A DNA stretch of 64,000 nucleotides from Corbicula japonica (lineage: Eukaryota > Mollusca > Bivalvia > Venerida > Cyrenidae): assembly GCA_038501625.1 (NCBI GenBank), contig JAZAYU010000203.1, positions 248,001 through 312,000 of the forward strand, given 5' to 3'. Below the pieces are notes generated by a model. That model was not told the DNA's origin. It searched no databases and saw only the letters and a list, made by a program, of their open reading frames with translations. Positions 37,601 through 49,600 of this stretch are shown piece after piece (within the stretch, counting starts at the first letter, position 1; every line of letters starts with the position of its first letter). The translations under genes and the position numbers were made by a program.

Positions 37601-40600
37601 GATACTTATATTGAAAAACTGACGTCAGTCCTTGAAATGACGTCATAAAAATGATGCTCCAGGTAAATACCAGTGCGTCATCTGAAAATGAGTTTTTTGA
37701 AAAACTAACATCAGTCTTTGAACTGACGTCATAAAGTTGATGCTTCTGGTAAATACCAATGCGTCATCGAAAAATGCACTTTTGAAAATCTGACATAAGT
37801 CCTTGAAATTAAGTCGACGCTCATGCGTATTTTGCGGTAAAAACAATATTTTATTTTCAAAATATATAGAAGAGGATTTTTTCCACTGTTTAATAAACCA
37901 TTTGTCTTAATGCTTGAACATTTCTTAACACGTCCATGTTAGCTGAAACGTTTCCTTCTCAATATTTCAATTTTGATTGCATTTGTATTGTTCCCCTTAA
38001 TTTTAATGGAAATTTTTACAGTTGCGTAGCATAACTCCTAAACTGCTATACATGTAAGTTTTATTTTAGTTGAGCAATGTTCATTAGTAGACACGTGTTT
38101 AACCTGACACACTTTCTGAGGCTAAAACTTTGGACACAAAAAATGTATTCAGTATGCGTTTAGTGCTTTAATTATAGCAGAAATTGATTATTTAGACAAG
38201 AAGCTGCTAACCGGCATTTTATTTTCATTTTAAAACAATTAGAAAGAGTTCAGTGCAAAAAGGAACAGAGTACCAATTACGTCCCTTGAATATAAGTATC
38301 ATTCATGTGCGTTGGGTAAAGATTGCGTGATCCGGCCGGAGTGAAGTATGCACATGGGCGGTAACGAGGCTCTGCCGAGTACCGCCTAAGTGCATATTTC
38401 ACGAGGGCCGGATCACGCGATCTTTAACCAACAAAAGTGAATGATACTTTTTCTTACATACCGTATTTATTTTGCGCATTTTGTTTCCTTTTCCTGTAAT
38501 TTTTTCTTTGCACTACTTTTTTATAGTAGCGGAGTGATGTACGAGACATTCCATCGTTCTTTCATAACTGCGCAAGACGTCATGACGTCATATAAGGCGC
38601 GTGACTCATTCTACATGGGGGTGTATGATCGAAATTTCTTTCACGGGTGAAAAATCCGGATGACCTGATCTGGTATGCAAGAAAGCCCCGTTCAGCATGA
38701 TACATATACATGTGTTAATACTGAGTTTCGCTCATCCAGGGACTAGGCGGTGTGGACAGCAATATGCGTATTCATTACTTCCTCTGAACAGGCCCAATCA
38801 AACTGAACCTGCAATGTTTTGATATTTGTCATGTAATTGGCTTTCATAGTTCTTTTCATCTATTTAAATTAAGTCTTGCGTGTTTTCCAGATGCTGTGAC
38901 AAAAATGATGATTGCAATGCTCTTCTCTGTGGTATAAGTAATGGTACGAGTTTCATTTTGACCATTTAGCTAAACAGAATTTTAACAAATATCATAAGTG
39001 TTTTCCTAGGCTGCTTTGACATTCTGTGAACAGAAACCATCAAACCATACAAAGAATACATTTCTGGTTTAAATAAAGTAAAAATGCATATCAGGGATAG
39101 CCAGAGGCAAATACATAGCCTCTCCAAAAAGCTTTAAGTAAGGAAGAAAATAGAGTTAAGCTAATCCAATAATCAATGTCAAATATGACACCACAAACAA
39201 ATAACGAAAATGAGAACCTGATGAGTAAACGCTTTGAAACGGGCAGTGATAAAACAAAATTCCACTTGAGGCTCCAACAAGATCTCTAGCACCAACATTA
39301 CACTTACCCCAACAGGTTCTCAAATGAACAAATAAGTTCAAACTATCAATTCCAAACACCTCTCGTTAATGTTGCATGCAAAATAAAACTTAAGAAGCTA
39401 ACCGGATTGTAAAGCATAAAAGTATTCATACTAAGTTATGAAATGAAAAAAAAAAAGATCTTGATATGTTTTAATGTTCTGGCGTCGTGTTATGTGTTAC
39501 ATGTTCATGTAAGATAAGATTTCAAACATAGTTATGATTACAGTGCATTTTTCAATGGCTGAAGTTTAAGACGCTTAAAAACATTCTATTAACAAAATTC
39601 GTCATTATGAAAATTATGAAATCAGTTTTATGTTGATTTCCGCAAGAATCTTTTTCTTTTAAGAATATGCGAGTGAATATATAAACTTTTTCATCGTTTA
39701 GCTATCAATGTCTATACAAAAATATTTATTTGAACAATTTTTAAAAAAGTAAAATATGCACATAAGGAATAGCCACCCTTTCAGAAGACACAGCCTCTCC
39801 ACAAAGCTGTGGTTGAACTGATTGACTCATATAACGTTTAACTTTTTTTTATTATTTGTTTTTTATTGTCATAAAACGGCAGTCTTCGACTTTGTTCTTT
39901 AAACGGGATTTATATCATTTAATTCCTTTTTTAAGTCTAAGTAACAGTTCTTACGACATAAAAAAATCCTTGTTTTTATTTAGACTTCTAGAATCATAAC
40001 ATTTTTTCTTTTCAAAGCAACAGTTTCAACCAGCATTCCACTGTCAGCAAATAATAGTCTTAAATGTAAACGATGTGAGAACGCTCGCGAGCCAGCAGAG
40101 TGTTCTGGATTCGTGTGGTGTGACACGACTTTAGAGGTACCATTTTAAGTAACTTTATTAGTTTATTTGGTCTGTTTTTAGTTTGTCTACGTTATACTTT
40201 TCATGTACGAATTCTTGGTATTATTTTATCTTTATATATTGTAAACTTTAAAAATACTTGTCAGGACAAGCATATGAACTGTAGATGTATATCATGTTTA
40301 CAAAAGTTTGGAACAAAAGAATAACGGATACACAATTTCAGTAAAATGATAGCCTTAGACAAGTTCTATTTATTAAATATAGATAATATAGATAATAACC
40401 AGTTTCGCTATTTGTTCATTAAAAAGTAATATACCCTAATGCACGCCTATGCCTCGACAAAAATTCCCTTCCCCTAAAACAAAACCAGACAAACAGCTTA
40501 ATTCTCCGATCTGTGTTTACTTTCAGTCATGCTTCATGGAAGAGAGTGTTCTTGAAAGTTCCCTGATAGTCTACAATGGAGGGTGCAAGTCCAAAGATGT

Positions 40601-43600
40601 AAGGTTTGTTTGATCGGGTCATTAATGCATTGATTTGTTGTTTTTTTTACAAACAATGATTGTAATCACTTGTTCCTAATACTCTGAAATAATACTGAGA
40701 AACAGTGAAGATTTACATGTATATGTTTTTATTTATAAATGAATGGAAAAGAACGTTGAAAGCCACCGAACACACCCCATATTAAAATATTGTTGGTTTA
40801 GAGTTGATTGAGCCTGTTCATGGGCTGTAATTGATAATGCTTATTACTGTCCACGCCACCTAGCATCGTGCTTCAAATATGGTAATTGATAACAGTACTG
40901 ATTGAACGTACGGGACGACATTTTACGGCCGACAAACGGAACAAACAACACTACTGTTATATTTAAATAGACGGGAAAGAACTGTGATTGCCAACGAACA
41001 CGACAAATACGTCACTTGATATATTTGTAAAGTGATCTGCATAATATTTCAAACTCGAAGATTTAATCACAAATAATATTAATTGAACAATTCGATTTTT
41101 TATAATAACTCTGAAACATATTGAACATTAATTGTGTGTTAACAATGGTTAAAACCATTGAAAAAAATACATTTTCATTTTTATTAAATATAATTACACA
41201 ATCAAACCTATAGTGAAACTAATCTAGTTACTGCCTTGGAACTGTCAGTTGTCAAAAAATTCGCTACCGGAGATTAAGGACCCACTACACTCCTCCCCTG
41301 CACGTTCATAGATAAAAAGAAAATTGTCAAAATCTTAATGATGGCAAAATGTCGTTCAACGAAACTTTGCAAAAAAGAGTGTGACTAATGTATCAATATT
41401 TTTCATATGGTAAGACACGTTATAAGAGTAAAAAGTAGCGAGATCTAAAAATTCCCTAAACTTCTATTTACATAAATTTACAAAAACTGAACAACACAAG
41501 ACATCATTTTAAATGTCCACATCAGTACATGAAATATCATACAGACAACAATATATTGTGTCCTCGTGACTTTCATATGTAAACTTTATGAGATATTTGT
41601 AAAAGTGTGTTTGACCTTCAATTTCCTGGTCGCTTCCTGGTCGCATAAATGGATGACAATCATTGATTTCTCTTTTAGTAGTTGAAAGTTCTTAACAATG
41701 TAGACAACAATTTCTTATCAGTATCATAACACTCGCGTGGGAATTTAAAATTGTGTTTTGTATTGCTTAGTTTTCGAGAATTTATGTTAATAGAATTTTA
41801 ACGAATTTTAAGGTCTAGCTTTTCTGCTTTACTTTTCTAAAGTGTCTTACTGTATGAAAATAAAGATACATTATGAACATTCATTTGTGCAAAGTGTAAT
41901 TGAACGACATTTTACCGTTATTGAGATTTTTATCATTTTCTTTTATCGATGAACGTGCAGGGGAGGATTGTAGTGGGACCTTAAAACAAGGTTCAAGGGT
42001 GCACCATCCTCACACCTGAAACAACAGCTTCTTATATGAACAAACAAATTCAAGTTGTCTTGGTAAATTAGCTCCAACTCGCCCATCCATTTGACAGTGT
42101 TCAATGGGGAATGTAGAATATATATCGGGCATCTATTTCGTCAGACATAATGCATCTATTTCCATTATTATTTTAATTATTACTCTACCAACCAGTTGGT
42201 TCGTTATTTATTTTTGCTGTCTATGTTTTCTTGTTCAAAATAAGACTAGATAAAGATGAAGCTGGACAAGACATCAGGAAGTAGTTTAACACCGGTGTCA
42301 CACAATGATGACTACTATATCATGGTTATCTTCGCAATCTTTTGACGGTTTTCCCGGTTAGCTCAATGGGTAGATTGCGCGACCTTTGCTTAAACTGCCG
42401 TGAGGTGCGGGTTCGCTCCCAGGTAGAAGCACTATCATTTGAAATTCACAGCAGCTCTATTTGTGCAGTGGCGGCCGTATAAATAGTCAGTACTGTTATC
42501 AGTGAAATAACCCGTTACCGATGTTGTGCAGTGATGATAACGTATATCAGAGCTATCCGTCAAACCTTTTTGAGATTGTCCCGGTTAGTTTAATTGGTTG
42601 CGTCGTCGGAATTGCAGGGCTAGGCGCTGCCGCCGTGACGGTCCGAGATAGAGGCAATATCATTTATGATTGAATTTATAAACAAAAGAAATTAAAAGGC
42701 AATGTTAATCTCCTTCGATTATTCGTAAAACCATCTGTAAATTGAAAAAGAAAGGTTACCGAAATGATATTCTACAGCGCTCTGCAGGCCTGGTGATAAA
42801 CCCATCTACAGTTGATCATTATGCTTACCGCTTTGGTTGCACGACATTGGCAGAGGTTTAGGAGTTGATGAAGGTTTATGGGAAAATCTTTTATAAGAAC
42901 CTAGAAGCTCGATTTGTTTCTTTTATCCCATTCATCATGTTCCTGATAAGGTAACTCCAGGTACTCTGGTCTCGGTAAGGTCATTGATTACCCACCCATT
43001 TTGCAATGCTAAAAGCTTCTTATGTTTTTGTGTTTGTGTGCGTTTGTATGCAACATTGTTGAGCTGATAGGTGGGTTGGAGTTATTTCACCAAGACAACT
43101 TGGTCGTTCATATGAGAGGCAAGTGTGAGGTTTGTACACCCTAGAACCTGGTTTAAACCCGCGTCGGCAAATTGTTTTGCCACTGAGCGTTCCAAGGCGG
43201 TAACCCCTCGGATTTTCACTTTCGTTTCTTGTTTGTGGCGTTTATTTTGAAACTGATTATTGTAATACCATGCTATTTTCTCCTCTACTTTTTGGCTGTG
43301 TGGAAGGCTATGTCTGCTGGATGTGGCCATTCCTGATACGCATATTTCACTTTTTATCTGGCTAGGCGTGATCACCATACGGGTCCGATTACCAGCGAAT
43401 ATCTCTTCATTTATTTATTTAAGTATGATTTTTATTTAGACTTTCTCTTCGATATACTACCATTGTTTATATTATTTTTCAGACTTGCGGCTACTTCTGG
43501 GGAAAGCGGGCAAATTTGGTGTCGTGTTCAAGGTAATATTTTTATTAATTTTAGAGAACAATCAAGATGTTCATCTGTGTCTTATATTCATATTATCGGA

Positions 43601-46600
43601 TTCATATAAGTTATGCATTAATTCAATTCCGCCATACAGTGAACCACCCCCACCCCCACCCCCACCCCCCGCTATTGGGACCACCATTTGGAATGGGAAA
43701 AAGTTCTGTTATTAGTTTGGTGGTCTTTATATAGGAATAGAAGATATTGCAAAACTGTAAAATGGGACATCCGAATATTGGTCTTATTAGCGAGGTTTTC
43801 TTAATTTCGGGGTGATCTTAAATGAAGGGTTTTACTGTTTTTGTTTATACACAGAATCAATGCCATCTTTGATGTGAACGTGACTCTTGTAATGTGACGT
43901 TATTGAATTTCGTATCAGTATTCATAACCAATTTTAAGGTACTGTAATTGCCCGAGGACGGAAGGATTGATTCAAGTGATACTGCACCTATGTCGCTTAA
44001 TTTTCATTGACATGAATTTTCATGCAGATTTACGTCACCGTAAAAGCACAATCAGTTTTAAACGAGACCATCAAAACCTTAGAAAACGTGTTATTATTAC
44101 GCTGTTATTTACGCTATAGGTGTCGCCCTACTGGAGAGCGAACGTGTAGGGCGAACGTGTAGGGCAACCGAACCTAGACATGCAATACCAATTACGCTAT
44201 TTATTGAGCTAACCGGGCAGCTACAAGGCTAATTGGAAAGTATCATGAAGATGCTGTATTACAACTGTCCAACAAATATTTCATAAAATGTATGATAAAA
44301 ATAAATTCTTCGAAGTTTGGTGCGGCACAAATGTATAACCCTGACAGATTAACATTGCTTTTGGACTCAGTCTTGCATTCTGCCAATGTGTCGTTCTTAA
44401 TTTGCTCTCTTGCTACGGCAAGGATTTATCAACACACCACAAAAGAATGTATAAAAGTATACCGCGGCAGAGTTTTTTTATTAAATTTATATTTTTAAGT
44501 TTATTTAGGTTGATCTATTTCTGGTATTCTTTGAATAATTGTACAGTTATTTTCACAATAAATAGGTGCTGTGACACAAATGAATGCAATCAACACCTCT
44601 GTGGAATATCAGAAGGTATGTGTAGATAATCAGAAGGTATGTGTAGATAATCAAAAGGTATGTGTGGATTATCAGAAGATTGTGTGGATTATCTAAAGTA
44701 ATTATCAAAAGGTATGAGGGAATTATCAGACAATATGTGTGGATTATCAGAAGGTTTGTGTGGATTATCAGAAGAATGTTTGGATTTTCAGAAGGTATGT
44801 GAGGATAATCTGAAAGTATGTGTATCAGAAGGTATGTGTGGATTATGAGAAGAAGGTTTGTGTAGATTATCAGAAGATTGTGTGGATTATCTAAAGTAAT
44901 TATCAAAAGGTATAAGGGAATTATCAGACAATATGTGTGGATTATCAGAAGGTTTGTGTGGATTATCAGAAGAATGTTTGGATTTTCAGAAGGTATGTGA
45001 GGATAATCTGAAAGTATGTGTATCAGAAGGTATGTATGGATTATGAGAAGGTATGTGTGGATAATGAGAAGGTATGTGTAGATAATCAGAAGGTATGTGT
45101 AGATAATCAGAAGATTGTGTGGATTATCAGAAGTAATAATCAAAAGTCAGACAATATGTGTGGATTATCAGAAGGTTTGTATGGATTATCAGAAGAACGT
45201 CAGTGGCAAAACAAACAGAAAAACTTCAAGATGCCAATTTTAATCTACTCCTATACAATATGTAATTGTCTCTGTGATGTTGTTGTTGTTGTTGTTGTTG
45301 TTGTTTTCAGGAAAAGTAGTGGTTCAGCATAGAAAAAATAATACATTGAAATGTAAATTTTGTCAAAATGCTGTGGACCAAAGAAACTGTCCGGATTATG
45401 CTTTATGTGACAACCGAACAGAGGTTAAACTTTTTTTCTTTATAAGTTTGTTGTTAATCAGCTGTGTGTCATTTACGTTAAGCGCGATATTTTCTTGGTG
45501 TGCTGTGTTGCTTCATCTTGTTTTAATATTTCGATCCGTATAAAAAAATGGCTGGTTTCAATAACCCAACTTGTATAGCATGGACATTGTTCAGCCACTC
45601 CTTTGCTTAAGATATATGAGTGATACGCTGTTTTCAGTCACTCCTTTGCCTTTAGCGTTTGTGTGATACGCTTAGCTCAGTCACTCTCTTGCCTTTTGTG
45701 TCTGTGTGATACGCTGTATTCAGTCACAAATTTGCCATTGGCGTCTGTGTGAAAGGGTTTGTGTTCAGTCACTCCTTTACCTTTGGTGTTTGCCTTATAA
45801 GCTGTGATCAGTTACTCCTTTACCTTTTGCGTCTGCTTTATACGCTCTGTTCAATCACTCCTTTACCTTTGGTGTTTGGGTAATACGCTGTGTCCAGTCA
45901 CTCATTAGCCTTTGGCGTCTGCGTGATACGCTGTGTTTAGTCATTTGTTTCCCTTTGGCGTCTGCGTGATGGTTGTGGTAAATCATTCTTTTGTCTTTCT
46001 CGTCTGCGTGATATGCTGTGTTCAGTCACTTCCTTGTCTTTGGTGTTGCGTGATACGCTGTGTTAAGTCACTTCCTTGCCTTTGGCGTTGCGTGATACGC
46101 TGTGTTCAGTCACTTCCTTGCCTTTGGCGTTGCGTGATACGCTGTGTTCAGTCACTTCCTTGCCTTTGGCGTTGTGTAATACGCTGTGTTCAGTCACTTC
46201 CTTGCCTTTGGCGTTGTGTAATACGCTGTGTTTACCTTTCAAAATTCTGTTCTGTTTAGGTTTAGTGTAGTTAAAGCCCATAGTCCATCTGCATACCTTA
46301 TGCAACCTTTCGGGAATGATAATAATATGAAACAATTTACGATAAGCATGTTTTGATGCACAAAAAGTGTACTCTTTTTGTATCGCCCTTTCGAATAAAA
46401 GGCGATATTTAGGGATTGCTCTGTTCGTCATGAAAGCTAGCCGTTGATAATAACTATGGCAATTCTGAATATTTTTTCATGAAACTTTTTGAATTTATTT
46501 GCTTGTGACAACAAACTCGTGATGGTGGCAAATTCTTTAGGTCAAGGTCACATTTGATGGAGTTATGCCCATTTTTGTTCTTGGATTTCGAACGAAAACT

Positions 46601-49600
46601 TAACGTTGGCTATAATTTTTTGCCATTTCTCAATCATGAAACTTTCAAATTATATTGCTTATGACAACACTGTCTTGATGATGTCACTTTTCACGGGGTA
46701 CTTTTGTACTTGCATTTTTATTCCGACATAGCACCAGATGGCGACATAAGTGTTCAACTGAACACCCATCTAGTTATTTTGTAAAATTCGAATGGTCCTT
46801 AAACAAAACACTTGGCGGTTTGTGATTTAATATGTATTTCCATATCTCTTTTCTAATGAAAAGGCATATTCAGGCTACAGTTTATTCATCTTTTATGGTA
46901 GACCGTGGTTTTAAACTTCCATATTCATCGAAATGCCTGGAATAAGATTGTGAGGCTACTTATAATCGGTAAAAGCTTATATGACCGTTGTGAAATAATT
47001 TTAATTATATATTCTGGTATTTATCAGGAATAGCCACAACGGCTTCCCTATACAGCCTTACCAAATGTAGATAGGGCAACAATTAACAAAAATGGGAAGT
47101 CGAATGGTGCCCGCCACAAAGAATATTGCCATTGTGAGTTTAAAGTTAAAGATGCATTAACCTCCCACATAACCCCATCGTGCTATCAGCGTTCTCATGA
47201 ACAAGTGCAGGACGCCCTGGTGAATTTACTCCAACCAGCCTACTGCCTGACAATGTTGTATGCGAAAGCTTAACAATACAAAGCATAGGAATATGTTGGT
47301 ACTGCGAGGTTCTCGGTGATCTTACCAAGACCAGACCGCCGGGTTCCTATATCTTAGGTGTTATGCAAAGATTACGTTCATTGATTGAGGTCTTTAACAT
47401 TGTTGCATGCTCTTGAAAAGCAAAAAGACGTTGCAAACAGGACATTAGCTTCCGAGCAGGGAAAAAATTGCAATTAAAGTGTAAGGTTGGAGCACCTTTA
47501 ACCTTGTTTAAACCCACGTAACAAAATGTTTTGCCACTGACCGTTCCAAGGCGGTAACTCCAACGGTTCTCTTTTTGGTTAATTGTTTAACCTTTTAAAA
47601 CAAGGTTATCGGTATCATAAATTAAGGAAAACATTTTGCAAGTTTAATCGCCCCATATCCGGACTTAATTCAAAAATACAGGTGCAGTTTAAAATCACTA
47701 TTGCAACAAGGTATTTCACAGCTAGTGTTTTATTGAGATTTAATTTATAAACTTGAGAAAATAAAAGACAATATTAATTTCGACCGGTTATTCGTAAAAA
47801 ACATCTGTAAATTCAAAAAACAAAGGTTACCAACATGATATTCTACAGCGCTCTGCAGGCCTGGTGATCTACCCATCTACAGTTGACCACTATGCTTACC
47901 TCTTTGGTTGCACGACGGTGGCAGGGGTTTGAGAGTTTATGAAGGTTTATGCGGAAATCTTTTCTTTAAAGAAACTAGAAGCTCGATTTGTTTCTTTTAT
48001 CCCTGTCATCGTGTTCTTTCTAGTTTGACTCTAGGGAATCTGGTCTGTAAGATTATTGAGTACTTGCCCCTTTGGCTTTGCAATGCTATTAGCTTCTTAT
48101 GTTTTATATGTTTGTGTGCTTTTGCATGCAACATTGTAAGGATGATGGGTGAGTTGGAGTTATTTCACCAAGACAACTTGTACTTGTTTGTTGGTGAAAT
48201 ATGCATATCAGGAATCGCCACATTCAGAAAAAAACAGCCTCCTCACACAGTCAAGAAGAAGAGAGAGAGAGACACTGACCGTTCCGAGGAGGTAACTCCT
48301 CGGGTTCTCACTTTCGTTTATTTTTTGTGGCGTCCATTTTGAAACTGATTATTGTAAAACCATGCTCTCTTTTCCTCTACTTTTTGGCTGTGTGGGGAGG
48401 CTGTGTCTGCTGGATGTGGTCATTCCTGATATGCATTTCACTTTTTTGAAATTGATATTCTAATATCTAATAAACCTATGCTCTCTTCTCTTCTTCTCTC
48501 TTATTTTTGGCTGTGTGGGGAGGCTGTGTTTTCTGAGTGTGGCGATTCCTGATATAGTGCATATTTGACTTTTTTCCAAAATAGTTAGTACGATTACGAA
48601 AAACATAGCTTTTTGAGAACAGCCAAAAGTACAAGAATGAAAATACGTTTTCTCAGCAAAAGTGGATTAAAACACCAGACAATAATGATTTAGCAAATGG
48701 TTTATTTAGTGTGAAAATGGTCGATTATTTTAATTAAATTACCAATAAGATGTAAATTGTAGGCTTGTTATGTGGATGAAGTTGTCACACCACAGCTAAC
48801 GACAATCTTCAATGCCGGCTGCAGGCATAAACAGGTAAAGAAATATTTGCAAGATCATTTACTTCGATGTGTAATTTGGATAGGTTATAGGATCTAAAAT
48901 TTGTTCACTTGAATTTTCTGTATTTCCTATGTGTTTTTAATTTGCTGAACGGTCACAAAAAATAGTTCTTTGATGAAAATATTTAAATAATCCTTCATGG
49001 TAGTTATCAGTTTCCATTACCTCCCTTGATGGCTTTATGCTAATTTCAAACCAGAACGTCAGTCAAATTGGGCGGCAGTATATAGTACTTGGACTATCAT
49101 TTTGGGGGTATACGGATCATTTTTCGCTCAAAAACCTCGCGAAGGTTGTTAAATTTCGCTAGTACAAGTGTACAGGAGGGCGATAATTATTGCATTGTAC
49201 TAGCGAAATTTAACGTGGCCCGTTTAGGATTCCGTATGTTGTAGTCCGATTTTGGCTAGCGTGCCCCATTGTTCTTTTAATATACAAAATGTATATATTA
49301 TATTTCAAGATGATGATTATATCTCAAGATGATGATTTTTATCTTATTAGATGTGCCCAGCATCCTCTACTATCGCCGGAAGGAAAAGAGACCTAGTCGC
49401 TTGTTCAAGGTATCTACATGTGTATGTCATTTATCCGACCCCATAAAGAACCTCTTACTAATAATACCACATTGTATTGTATAATTGTGTTGCACATTAT
49501 AAAGAAGACTATTTATAGTATCGTGAAGTCATGATTTGACATTCTTATCACATTGTTTCTCTGACAAGCGTAGAAAGATATAAGTGTCCTCCTTAAATAA

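Larger units (their letters stand above)
36661..37800. repeat. Donor-containing degenerate tandem repeat and 417-bp duplication
   Basis: Units of about 80 bp (GCTCCAGGTAAATACCAGTG, GTCATCTGAAAATG, TGACGTCA) lie at 36661, 36738, 37650 and 37736. Between them a 417-bp block (36778-37194) is repeated at 37195-37611. Confidence 0.75.

Noticed and set aside
44553..45143. 196-codon minus-strand open frame of Leu/Ile/His repeats
   Set aside because: It is a by-product of the 21-bp minisatellite, overlaps a real exon on the other strand and has no start context or domain.
45933..46431. Cys/Val-rich and Lys/Thr-rich open frames on both strands
   Set aside because: Both come from the 42-bp minisatellite, whose length is a multiple of three.
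47908..48342. 144-codon plus-strand open frame
   Set aside because: Lies wholly in rearranged family B copies; similar frames appear in other copies only by chance.
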